Positions 45,790 to 58,057 of a stretch of 64,000 bases of DNA are shown here, in pieces. Made by a program: the position numbers and the translations under genes. Source of the DNA: Nemertoderma westbladi (Eukaryota; Xenacoelomorpha; Nemertodermatida; Nemertodermatidae); NCBI GenBank assembly GCA_032718475.1, contig JAUCBJ010002052.1:1-64000 (forward strand), read 5' to 3'. The notes below the pieces were generated by a model. The model was given only the letters and a program-made list of their open reading frames with translations. It made no database searches and was not told the origin of the DNA. Every line of letters begins with the position of its first letter. Within the stretch, counting starts at the first letter, position 1.

Positions 45790-46952
45790 TTATTTTAATA
45801 ATAATGCGTAGCGTTTATACCCCATATCCCATATACTACTACTATTACTTGGACGAGTGAACTCGGACATTGGAAATGAGATCCATTTAAGCTTTCAGAT
45901 TCGAGATAGCTGTCGCGATTTCGTTTCTCTCAAGTTCAGTATCCCTTCCAAGCTGTTCTATTATGTTATAGCCGGTCTTCCAAGGGAACGCTTTTCTTGT
46001 TGTGTTGGTTACCAGGAAAGTAAATCTGGTATGACCTCATGTTTACTTCTCTAGTACAGTACTACCCAGGGAATCGTAATCTGCGCTTGCGGAGAGTGGT
46101 TGATACAGGTGGCCTGGTGGTATTGTGGGGCGAGCCACGAAGTGAGCGAAGAAGCCTTCCATATGAGTGCCATTAACAAGTTGTCTGTCGTCGTCGTCGT
46201 CGTAAATTTTTGATCGCTAATAACTCGGTTATTCCTCGATGAAACTAAACGAAACTTGGTACGTATGTAGTCCGTCAAAAGTTTAGAAAGAATCGGAAGT
46301 TTGGTAAAAAACGAACGAACGCAACGAGTTTACTGTGGATACGAGTATCCATCTGCCATAAATCAGCAGTTACTCTCACAGTTTCAAGACTTTGCATAGT
46401 TATAAAGGTCGTTAGTCTCCGTTTAGGAAAATTGTTTTAAGACATAACAGGACGAGCGTAACGAGGCTAATGAAGGAGAAGAGTATTGTAAAACTAAAAA
46501 TGTCATACTTAACTTAAAACGACTAGTTAGAAGGTTTACAAATGACAGTTAAAGTGTGTAAGGGCAAACTGAAATGGATCTCTGTTTTTACAACTAGTTT
46601 ATCACAATCTGATAGCATCGCCTTCACTCATATATATTTTGGGAAAGACGGTTTTCGTATATCTAATAGAGATTAGTATAATGTACGTTCTAATATAGGT
46701 TCTCGTGCTGCGCGAAGGCCCCACGAACGTGTACCATAAGTTAGTTGTCTCCAGCTGACAATCAATTCGTATAAAAGTACATTTTCCACTGTGGCTCGAA
46801 AGAACTTAGTCTTCAGGTGCCTGGAGAGATCTGATTTCCAGATGGTTTCCATTTTTGATAGATAAGACGATGATCCAAGGCAGACGCACTAGATACCCTC
46901 CACCGCGCACATTCATTACAAACAGTGAACAAATTATTTACAATTGTCTCAG
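45790..46952. other. Spacer downstream of the hemopexin-like gene
   Basis: No gene. A block at 46115-46330 (GGGGCGAG, (GTC)n, then ACTCGGTTATTCCTCG and GAAACTTGGTACG) looks like a member of a dispersed family, and a distant relative may lie at 63530-63690. No polyadenylation site could be assigned with confidence. Confidence 0.45.
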
Positions 46953-47213
46953 TTAATTGCTCGCTAATCGAATAATTTTGATTATCAAATTTCCCAAAAA
47001 CTTAGCTCTGACCAGGTCATGCTCTGACCTATCGTATGCAGGGCACACCAACAAAAAATGTACCTCGCTTTCAATATCTCCCCCACAGACCCGACACACT
47101 CTATCGTATAATTTTGCGCCTCTAAAACACCCTAATTCAACCTCCAGAGGCAAGATTCCACATTGGAACTGGGCCATTAATGCTCTCGGGATCATGGATC
47201 CGAAAGTCGGACC
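46953..47213 (-). mobile_element. Fragment of a second LINE family (C-terminal zinc-binding region)
   Basis: The minus-strand frame encodes RALMAQFQCGILPLEVELG and VCRVCGGDIESEVHFLLVCP, the cysteine/histidine region after the reverse transcriptase in many LINEs (CxxC...H...C). It differs from the RTE-like LINE found elsewhere in the window. It abuts the plus-strand fragment at 47214. Confidence 0.75.
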
Positions 47214-47812
47214 TTCGGATACGTAAGTGGAAGGCATGGGCAGCGTTATAGTCTGTCCAGGATTTGGAAGTCCCATAAAATAAAACGGAACATCAAGGTT
47301 CGATTATTTATGTCTGTATTAGTACCAGTACTCTTATATGGTAGCCATGCTGGGCTCTAACTTCAGAGGATACCAAATCTCTGGATACATTTTATTATAG
47401 GAAAGGATCTAGGGGTCTTAACCTCGAATGAATAAATATAATAAGATAAAAATCTCTGGATGGCACTTTCACAAGAAAGCTGCGCCGGGTTAACTGTGTC
47501 AAGTACAATGAACACATCTCCAACCAGACACTATATAACATTTGAGCCTGGAGGTGTCTTATTGGTTCCCCCAAGATTGACACTAGAACATAGCCGCCTC
47601 CGGTTTGCAGGACATTGCATTCGCTGTGAGGACCAGCCAGTGTTTTGCCAGCCTTGTGTTTTGGCAGCCTCATTGAGTGAATAAGCATGGTGGACAGCCC
47701 AAGACTTTCTTGAGACGCATCTTAAGTACACTGGCCTTGAAGATGCGGATGATCTAGCAAATGTTATGGGTGATGCGGTGTAATTTTGTTGACAAGCGGC
47801 ACAGCATTCTTA
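47214..47812 (+). mobile_element. RTE-like LINE 3' fragment, plus strand
   Basis: It corresponds to the reverse transcriptase C-terminal region (IRKWKAWAAL-like, then RLRFAGHCIRCEDQPV in the frame 47460-47684) through the 3' UTR (GGCACAGCATTCTTAATATA). Several frameshifts and stops are present. A 63-bp insertion (47387-47449) is flanked by AAATCTCTGGAT on both sides (47375-47386 and 47450-47461). Confidence 0.82.
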
Positions 47813-47899
47813 ATATAATATATATAATATTTAAAGTTTAAATTAAGTAAAGAAAATTAGGGAATATGACTGTAGGGTGTGAGATCAAGTTGTTTTTGT

Positions 47900-48178
47900 A
47901 TAATAATATTTTAAGAATTCAAAAAATGACAACTTATATGATCAATCACTAAAAATTTATTTACGATATTCTAGAATTATGGCACTACAAATAATCCTAT
48001 TATCATATTTATATTAGGAATTATCATATATCCTATCATTATTTGTAGTGCCATAATTCTAGAATATCGTTTATTTGAAAAAGATAGAGAGAGCTATCGA
48101 AAGCTAATAATAAAAAAATAAATTTTTAGTGATTGATCATATAAGTTGTCACTTTTTGAATTCTTAAAATATTATTAT
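47900..48178. mobile_element. Hairpin MITE with two nested inverted repeats
   Basis: The outer arms share ATAATAATATTTTAAGAATT and on through GATCAATCACTAAAAATTTA (about 60 bp each). An inner pair, CGATATTCTAGAATTATGGC with CACTACAAATAAT, forms a second palindrome around 47965-48070. Total about 279 bp. No coding capacity. Confidence 0.83.
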
Positions 48179-48189
48179 GTATATATATA

Positions 48190-48480
48190 TATATATTGAT
48201 ATAAATGTTGCCACTGTGCCACCCCTCCAGAATTGGCAGTGGCCCTTTGGCAACCTCTCAGCATATAAATGTGGCCCTATGGCAACATTAGTGGCATCTT
48301 GGCAACATGTTGCCTCTAGGCCCTGTGGCCCATTGACTGCTTTCGTATCTGACTGGCCCTAAGGTTGCTTTTTACAGTTACAACATATATCTGCGCTAAC
48401 TGTGTGGCCTTGTGGCCCATTGGCCTCTTTGTATCAGAGTGGTCCTTAGGTTGTTTTTTACATTTATAATGTACACCTTC
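48190..48480. repeat. Two diverged copies of a block of about 110 bp
   Basis: GGCCCTGTGGCCCATTGACT (about 48318) and GGCCTTGTGGCCCATTGGCC (about 48402) head similar stretches ending GGTTGCTTTTTACA and GGTTGTTTTTTACA. TGTGGC/GGCAAC words recur throughout. Non-coding. Confidence 0.55.
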
Positions 48481-48764
48481 TATGCAGACACATCTTTCCA
48501 ATAATATGGGGTTTTCCGTACAACCACCACACACACCAGCTAGAGTATCATTTAATGAGATGGTAATAATATATCGGAATATTAGGGCTGTTGTCTTTGT
48601 AATTATTCTAAACTTGAAATATACTCCGATGGTTTTCGTAGACAAATTTTTCTACAATGCATAATTTGTACTGTGGGTTATAAACTCTAAAGGCAAGTTA
48701 AAGTAAGCAAGGAAGTTGTTAATAGTCTTTTAAAAAGTCGTTAATATTTCAATAAAGTATGTTA

Positions 48765-48962
48765 ATAAGAGTGAGTGAATGTGTGATGAGCGAGTGAATG
48801 TGTGAGTGGGTGAGTGAATGTGTGAGTGAGTGACTGAGTGAGTGGGTGAGTGAATGTTTGGGTGAGCGAGCGAGTGAGTGAATAAGTGGGTCAGTGAATG
48901 AGTGTGTGGGTGAGTGAATAAATTAGTGAATGTGTGAATGAATTAGAGAGTGACTGAGTGAG
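48765..48962. repeat. Degenerate (GAGT)n microsatellite
   Basis: GAGTGAGTGAATGTGTGAGT-type sequence. The same type resumes at about 50797 beyond the piggyBac-like element and its flanks. Confidence 0.85.
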
Positions 48963-49068
48963 TGACTGATTGATTGGTTTATTGTCCATAACAAAATAAA
49001 TAAACTTAAACCGAAATAGAAATTGTGAAACACCATACACCAAAAGCCATGTATAGACCGGTTAAACA

Positions 49069-50662
49069 TTAACCCTATTAAACCCGTGGGGGGGGGGGGG
49101 GGGGGGTCAATATGACCCCCCCCGTGGTTTTTTTATTATAATTCTGAAACAAACGCAGTTGGGAATCTGATATTTTTTGAATTTTCCTAAAAATCTATTG
49201 TCTTCCTAGTAGTGAAAACCGTTTTCAAAAATATTGGGTAGTTTTCGAGTTATAGCACCATTTTTTAACCCTACTTTTGGCACTTTTTTTGAGACGTTTT
49301 TTGAAAATTACATTTCATTAAATATGAATTGTAACATCTCTATTTTTGATTTACACCGGTTTTTTGGTGTTAGCAATTGGATGGAATTCATATAAATTGA
49401 TTTAGAAATTTCAAACTTGTTTTTTTTCGGCGGGTGCCAATTTTTGGTGCCAGCACCAAATTTTGAAATATGTCAATTTTGTAAATTGATTGTGTGAAAC
49501 TTGTTTTTTTACGCAATTGGGGTTTTTTGGGGTTCTGGTGTCGATGAAATATATACGAGTTGCACCAAGCGTATCAAACTTGTGTTTTTCGGTGGTGGGT
49601 GCAAATTTTGGTGCTAGCACAAAATTTTGAAAATCCATTCAATTGATAAAAATTGTTTGTGACAATTTATTTCTTGCGTTTTAGAGGTTTATGGCTATTC
49701 TGAATTGAATGGAATATATAATTTTCGAACTAGGCATCTCAAATTTGTATTTTTCGGAAGTGGGTGCAAAATGTGGTGCTACCACCAAATTTTGAAAACC
49801 ATCAAATATATAAATTTATTGTGTCATCTTGTTTCCTGCGTTATATGGGTTTGTTAGGGTTCTGAATTCAATGGAATCAGTAAAAATTTCATAAGAGTTT
49901 TCAAACTTGTATTTTTCGCCGGTGGGTGAAAATTGTTGTGCCAGCACCAAATTTTGGAAAATAAGCAAATTGATCATTAGATAGTAGATCATCTTGTTTA
50001 TTGCGTTATACGGGTTTATGAGGGTTCTGAATCCGATGGAATCAATAAAAACAGCACTGGACATCGCAATCTTGTACTTTTTGGTGATGGGTACGAAATT
50101 TGGTCCTAGCACCGAAATTTGCCAAATTACGCCGAAAAATACAAGTAGCAATGATGGTGCATTTTAGAAATGTATTCCATTAGAATCAGCGCCCTAGAAG
50201 AACTGAAAATGTGAATTTATAGCATCGTATAAGTGAATTAAAATTTTGTGTTCTAACTGAAAAGTGCTGGTTACTTGTTTTTTTCATTTTTTTCCTACGC
50301 AGAGATGACTAAACAGCCATTTATAGTAATCATATCATTTTTAAATATTTTCCAATGTATTTTGCGCCCCAGAAAACCTGTATTGAAAAACAATTAGACG
50401 AAAAATGTAACTTTCAAATTTTCTGAAAATTGTGCACTACTTGTAATTTTGGTGCTGCAATATATCCACCCCAGTACATTTTTTCGAAAATTTTTTTTTC
50501 GGTCGGATCCTGACTAGTGATACCTAAGTACAAACAAAAAATCAGACGTTTTCGTATAAATTTGTAGATTTTAGAGGGGGGGTCAATATGACCCCCCCCC
50601 CCCCCCCCCCGGTATTTTATAGCATTTTACAACATTTTATAGCCCGGTATTAATAGGGTTAA
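49069..50662. mobile_element. piggyBac-type non-autonomous element with TTAA duplications
   Basis: TTAA at 49069-49072 and 50659-50662 flanks a 1586-bp body beginning CCCTATTAA and ending TTAATAGGG. TTAA targets with CCC...GGG ends are the signature of the piggyBac superfamily. Near each end lies GGGGGGGTCAATATGACCCCCCC, with long G or C runs (49088-49106; about 50594-50610). The interior holds about five tandem units of 164 bp. There is no transposase; two antisense frames (49638-49411 and 50151-49816) merely reflect the repeat units. It is a MITE-like passenger. Confidence 0.87.
49400..50160. repeat. About five tandem units of ~164 bp inside the piggyBac-type element
   Basis: The anchor TTTTTCGG-GGTGGGTGCAAATT occurs near 49423, 49586, 49750, 49912 and 50077, each followed by GGTGCTAGCACC/GGTGCCAGCACC-like words. 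The units are diverged, so the array is older than the TTAA insertion ends suggest. Confidence 0.78.
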
Positions 50663-50796
50663 CATAATTATTGACAAGTTGTTCGGTAACAGAACATTAC
50701 GTACTTAAAAAGAAAATAACATCAATCAACATAAATTCAATACCGGATATCTTATAGAGTTATAAATTTGCTTCTTTTGCTATTTTAAAAATAAAT

Positions 50797-51772
<976 letters not shown>

Positions 51773-53913
51773 AGTTCTTAAAAAGTTATTAAAAATTATG
51801 ACATTTGCGATGTTAGTTATTCTGTTTTGATAGTATATAGAGAGTATCTAGTGTATGCAAGTCTTTCTGTCATCAAACACATTAAACCACATTAAAAACC
51901 TAATTAAAACGTATCACGTTAAACCACATTTAAAAAATGAGAGTTAACAACTTAACTATTTAACAAAATGACGTTTGGTTAACTCTGGGGGATATAATAC
52001 AGTCAATATCAATGGAATCTAACTAAAAATAATTCCAGGCTATAATTTGTACGTCAGAATCTCACAATTTCTAAAACAGATGTAATTTGATATGTAAATG
52101 CAGGCAAGGTGCCATTTTTAGAAACACGTAAAAATTGATACAATAACATTTTAAATGAATATATCTGGAAATCATTTCTAATAATAAACCATGTTTTCAA
52201 TCTATTTTATTATGTTTTGTGTCTTTGATCCATGCATGCTTGAATAAATTCAACAATTTGTTTTCAGTATGTATCTAGATATGTAAAAGATGGTTCTGGG
52301 CCATTTTCGTGTATTTTTAAAAAATCGCATTTCTTGACTCGATTATTCGACTAGAATAAATAAAAATACTCGTAAGTTATCGATTTTACCTTTACCGAAC
52401 CGATAGAGGCTAAAATCCAATCTTAAAAATTGTTTATAAAATTTAAAACATAGAACTTCCAAATTTTGAATTTGTTCATAACTTTAGCTACTTTATCGGG
52501 TAACATACTATGTACTTAGTATTACCTTTGCAACCCAAAAACATCTATATATGAATGTATATATGTCTTTAAAAATAGAAATAATAAAAATAAATTGCAG
52601 TTTGTTTTTGAATGAAGATTCTAAACAACGTTCCACTTTACAGTTTTTTCAAAAAATCAGTTTAAATTTTTCGTGTGCAAAAGTGGCATCTTGTCAACTT
52701 CTATATTTAATTGTACATGTTGCCCTAGGGCCACAACTCTATCATTAAGTCTATGGAAAACTCGAATGTAAAATGTATATATATATCAATAATACGGAAT
52801 TTTATAAAATTTGATTGACTGTGTAAGATGAAAAAAATTTTTTTAAGTAAACTTTATTTTTACTTTATTAAGACGTATAACAAATTTAAAGCATTAGGAC
52901 CTAGTAGAAATGATTGAAACACCGTTCCGAAACTAACATATACGTGGGTGGCACCACGTCAACAATTTCTATGTATATATGTATGTATGTATATTGTATA
53001 TACTATATGTATATTGTATATACTATATGTATATTGTATATACTATATGTATATTGTATATAGGTGTATTTTCTTATAATTGTGTTGAAAATGGTTTAAG
53101 ATATCGTTGAGACTGGGTTCTGTTTCCTTACAGTATTATTATAATGGATGAGAAAGAAAAGTTGTCGATTTTGGATTCATCCAATTAATCTGAAAAGAGA
53201 ATCGCATAGAGTTATATATACACTTTACTATTAGTTAATAGAATATGGTAATAAGTTCTTCAATTATAATCGTATAATTGAAGACCATGTTTGAGAATGT
53301 TAAATATTATAAAATAGTTTTGAAATTGGCAATTTATCAGAATGGCTACTTTGGATTTGCTATATAATATTTACAAACTATACAAATACAAACTTTATAT
53401 AACCATAGATAGAGAGAGATAGAATTTATTGACAATTAATATGATTTATATAGTGCACAAAACTTGAATTACACACAAAATCACAAAAAAAAAACATGAG
53501 GAGATCCATCACATCTTTCATCTTTCAAAAACAATAGAACATATCACACTGCAATTTGAAAGATGATAAATGAAAGACCTTGTTTGAATGCCTCCATAGA
53601 CGGCAGTGTTTTCTAGAATTATAAAAGATGAAAGATATGCTTATGGTACTTATACCTTATGGTACTTATACCTTATGGTACTTATATAATTTAGTATTGT
53701 TTTATTATAAGTTTTTAATACAGTTTTATTTATTATCACTGATACTATATTGCAGCACTATGACAGATAACCAAAAATGTTAATGTATTGGTATTGGTAT
53801 TGGTTGTATGAATGTATGTATGTATGTATGTATGTATGTATGTATGTATGTATGGTATGCACATTCATTTATATTTAATATTATTAATTTGGTTTATAAT
53901 AATAAATTTGCAG
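51773..53913. other. Non-coding region upstream of the helicase exon
   Basis: Mostly AT-rich. It has a TATATGTATATTGTATATAC repeat (about 52975-53060), three copies of an 18-bp TTATGGTACTTATACC unit (about 53640-53690) and an (ATGT)n run (53811-53852). It ends with TTTGCAG, the acceptor of the helicase exon. Upstream helicase exons may lie here or further left, but none was recognised. Confidence 0.55.
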
Positions 53914-56900
53914 GTCGAGTTGATCACGATGTCTTTATATCGTCACTGCTTCTCTGTTTAAATCTGGGAGGCGGATCGGTATCGCAGCTTGGGAGTCAGT
54001 GTGTCCTCCGATCGACACCCCAGCCCAGCAACCCCGGTGTCGCGCCCTCCACCGCTCTAGCACCCTGGGCCTGGGCCACTAACCCTCCACCACCCCTACC
54101 CGGCTCCACCCCACCCCCTATTATATTTAATCCGTCCCCTCCTCCGACACCCAGCGACTCGTCTTCATTGCTCAGCAACCAAGCTTCTGTTCTCTCCTAC
54201 TCCCATCCTATATTAGATATTCTATCTTTCGAGTTGGGCTGTAGTCTGTGTTTCAGGCCTCACAATCCATCCATGTCTGACACCTCTAGCGGTCCCGTTT
54301 CGTATCAATTACTAAAAGATGATAACCATGTATGTCGTGCGAATATTCTTCTAGCCGCTACTAAAATGTCACCGGGACAACAGCAGATGTGGCATCGGAT
54401 TAGAATGTGCCAGAATACCGCCCATAAGAGCGACTATATCCTCTGCAAGTTCATCCACGGAGGCTGTAATTACTGCGACAGCTGTAGTTTTGCCCACAGT
54501 CAGTTGGAGATAAAAATATGGCATGCGGAAAGAGATAGTAACTTAAATAGGGCGGCGCTGACCGCCGCATTAAAAAAGAGTAAAGATTCATACTTTGTTA
54601 ACGATTGTTTCACAGATCGATCGCCGGTTGAAGATAGTTTGGTTTCCTTTCCAGTTCTTCCAACAGCATCTATGAATAATTCCTCTAATCAACTTCCCCC
54701 TCGATTCGCTCAACAAGCTAGTCTAGCCAACTTGTCGATGGTTAACAACAATAATTCGATTGAGAATGCGATTAATTCGGAACTTCAGATGATGTCTATC
54801 ACAGAACGTTGTTCCGATTTACAATATCTCATAGAGAACGCTCGCGGTCAGTTTATATTTCTGTGTGGTTTGTGCTTCAACGCGAGGCCTAAAATGTTAT
54901 CGAAATGCCAAGTGAACGGGGATTTCTGCACCGCAAATAAGGGCCACGAATTCGAGAGCAATAAGATATTGATACACCTCCACAGTGACAGAGATCGTCC
55001 GTTGTACCTCCCAATACGCGATATCCCAGAGGATTTAATCCCCCAGCGGAGCATCCCTATGTGTGTGCACGCCGAGCGAGGGTTCTACTTCCACATGCAG
55101 GATTGTAGGTTCGCGCACAGCCCCGAGGAGCGGATGGTATGGGAGCTGAAATCGACGCAACACTCCGTAAGTAATGATGATATCGTGCAAGCCGGGATAG
55201 AGGCTAAGCGTTGTGCTGCCGAGAAGTTGGCGTTAGTTGTTGACCAATTGCCTTTCCAAGCCACAAATTTGTATTGCAACACCTGTTTCAGAAAAAAACG
55301 TCTCGTTTTAAAATGCGATAAAGGTGATTATTGTAATTCCACTGAGAAACACCCGTGGCACGATGATGGATGCATTCTGTATGTCGATGTGGGTTCGAGA
55401 AAAATACCTATCCATCCGCTTCCCCGTAATACTTCTTTATCGAATTCTTTGTGTTCCTATGTGTTGAAGTGTTTGCCCTGCCCTCTAGATGGCTGCCCGC
55501 GGCCGCACAATGAGCAGGAGTTAATGGCTTGGGACGCGATGTTGAACCACGGCGTTAAATCTCTAGCCGAACTGGTGGAGGCTACCAAACGGAAGCGGGA
55601 AGTTGTTGCTGCAACTGGAGATAGTTTGATGTCGTTCGCAACTCCGCAGTCTAGCAATGCAGCCAATCAGAATGGGGAATCCACTTTGTTTGTTAATCAG
55701 TTTCAACCAACGGGGTATTTCTGCCAACTGTGTTTGTTTGAGTGCGCCAGTCTAGGGGAGTTCGAGATCCACAAACAGAGCCGATTGCACCACGAGCGGT
55801 TGGCCACCGACAAGGATCGGGAGTGGAGTTACCGGGCGCCGCCTTGGGGGGTAACGAGTCATAACAATGCCGTGGAAACACTCAAGTTGTGCACTCCGCA
55901 CACACAACGACAGGCATGTCCATATAGCAACGCACCCACAAAGACCAATAAATGCCCGTTCGCCCACAGTCAGGAAGAGTTGGATGAGTGGAGGGACAGA
56001 CAGGAGTACCGAGTAATGAAACAGGAGCGAGCCATTGAGCAAGATCTATACTCCTATATAGACAAACTGCATCTTCGATACACGCAGGCGGGTTCTAAAT
56101 CTGGTGTAGTAGTGGAAGAAATGGAAGGAGTAGTCGTTAATGTCCAGCCAGACAGGAATCTCTTTAGCGAATCCAAACAGTTCTCTAAGATCTGGGTGGT
56201 TACAGTTACAACCGATAAGCCACTAGCTGGTGTTGCTCTGCTCTTCGATAGCTTTAGAACGCATTTCTCTTTGGTAGGTGAGGATATTGTCGAAGGATGT
56301 CAGTACCTTGATACATGCTCTTCTCTGCTCAATAATGTAGTTAATAGCTACACAATTAAGGTGATGTTTAAGGGCCATCTCTATGGCACATTCACGCAGA
56401 CATTGACTCTGGATTTTGCTGAGGATAAAGTTCTTGGGGTCAACTTTAAGGTTGACATCGGCTCGATGGACGATATGGTGGATCTGCGTAATAAGCGGGC
56501 GGAAGTTAGATTTACTGGTTGGAGTATGTCCAACTGCATTATAGTACCTTACGGGCACCGGAGATGGTCGGAGTTGGTGGATCGGTACCCGATGAAAGGA
56601 AGCGAGGAAGTTATATCCATCAGTGATGTCCGTTGTGCCATAGAGGTTGGACCGAGTAACTATACGAAGTTGATGCACCGTTTGTTGTACATCGAGGAGT
56701 TGTTTAGTATGCGGTTGGTGAGTCGTTATAATTGCTGCACTGAATTGGAATTGATTAGTCAAATCAGCGAGCCGGGGGGTAAGACGTACTGCGCGCCGAG
56801 TGGGACAATGTTTGGTAAGATTCGACTCAAGAGTGTTCCAACCGATGATACAGTGGAGGGTCGGTTGTTACTGGAAGGCGTTAGCAGCGTGCTAATCCGT

Positions 56901-57815
56901 CCACCAACTCGGGTACCTGTGGACGCAACCGGACAGTTTACTGTGTACGAGGCGCACGTCCTGCCTGGTGGATCCGCCGGGGGTAAGCTCATCAGTAACG
57001 AGTCCTTGTGCATCCATTTCAACCAGGAGACTGTAAGAGAGTTGTTCCAATCAGCTGCCTTATCGATGTCCAGTTTATCGTCATCCATGAAGGTTGATAT
57101 CGCCTTCCAAATAGACAGAGAATCTTTCTGTAAGAAACACTACGTTTTGGATTCCTTCAATAACATCGATATTATATTCCCGGACGTTTCGAATTATCCA
57201 GTTCTCCCGTCTCCCAAACTTAAACCAATCGCCAATTGCGGCGACCTAAATGAGCAACAGATGTTAGCGGTTGGGCGAATAATAGCGAAACCAGGTAACC
57301 CGAATCCTCCTATTCTTCTCCACGGTTTGTTCGGGATGGGTAAAACCTTCACTTTGGCTCAGGCGGCAATGCAACTCATCCAGGAGGACAACACCCGAGT
57401 GCTGATATGCACGTTGACCAACGCAGCGGCGGATCTGTTCATTATCCGGTATCTACACCAGTACCTCACCGAGTCCCAACTGAGTGCGTCGCTTTTATCT
57501 CGAGTTTATTACACGTCCCGACGACCGGACACCATCGACCCAATAGTGAAGTTGTATTGGTCCCTGAACGCCAAGGGCGACCTCCGTTACCCGTCTGTGG
57601 ACGAGTTGATGCAATCACGTATCGTGGTGACCACTGTCTACACCTGTTTGGATATGATCTACCCGGTGGTTGACCGACTCAGGGGTCAGTTCTCGCATAT
57701 ATTTATCGACGAAGCCGGCCAAGCTCAGGAGTTGGACGCTCTCATCCCCCTTCTACTCGCTCAATCCGAAACGAAAATCGTTCTCGCCGGAGATTACATG
57801 CAGCTGAGCTCCCAG
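53914..57815 (+). CDS. HELZ/HELZ2-type zinc-finger helicase, large exon (incomplete 5' end)
   Basis: The exon runs from the acceptor TTTGCAG|GTCGAG to the donor CAG|GTATGA, phase 0 at its end, about 1300 codons. The 5' end is a partial codon, so earlier exons exist; the ATGT microsatellite upstream is not a credible start. It begins with a proline-rich region, then a CCCH finger (about 54444-54504, C-x6-C-x5-C-x3-H). Two tandem modules follow (54858-55146 and 55270-55530), each CxxC...C...H then a CxFAHS or CPRPH finger ending ...W. A C2H2 finger (about 55720-55800) and another CCCH (ACPYSN...CPFAHSQEELDEW) come next, then a beta-rich region. Helicase motifs: Walker A GLFGMGKT (57324-57347), motif II DEAG (57708-57719), motif III AGDYMQL. 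This is an ATP-driven RNA helicase of the UPF1-like group, HELZ/HELZ2 branch; role in RNA control or innate defence is inferred from family. Confidence 0.88.
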
Positions 57816-58057
57816 GTATGAATAATTTATATAAATACATGGTGAATATTTTATGGAGGGGAATTTAACGGATAGGTAGGCAATGCAATATTCATGAAAT
57901 TTAGTTCATAAAGTGCATTCTGGTAGTTGAGGGAAGTAGAGCAATTCTTTACGGACAATTTGGTCCTTAATATATTGTTTTGGGATGGAATTGTGTGGAA
58001 TCGAATTGTATGGAAACTAATTATTATTCAGGGCCGTCAAGTTATGTTGTAATTAAT

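Noticed and set aside
49411-50151. Antisense gene in the piggyBac-type element
   Set aside because: The frames repeat with the 164-bp units and carry no transposase motif.
53808-53913. Start of the helicase protein in the (ATGT)n run
   Set aside because: A consensus splice acceptor at 53911-53913 shows the exon begins at 53914; the upstream codons are microsatellite and AT-rich intron.
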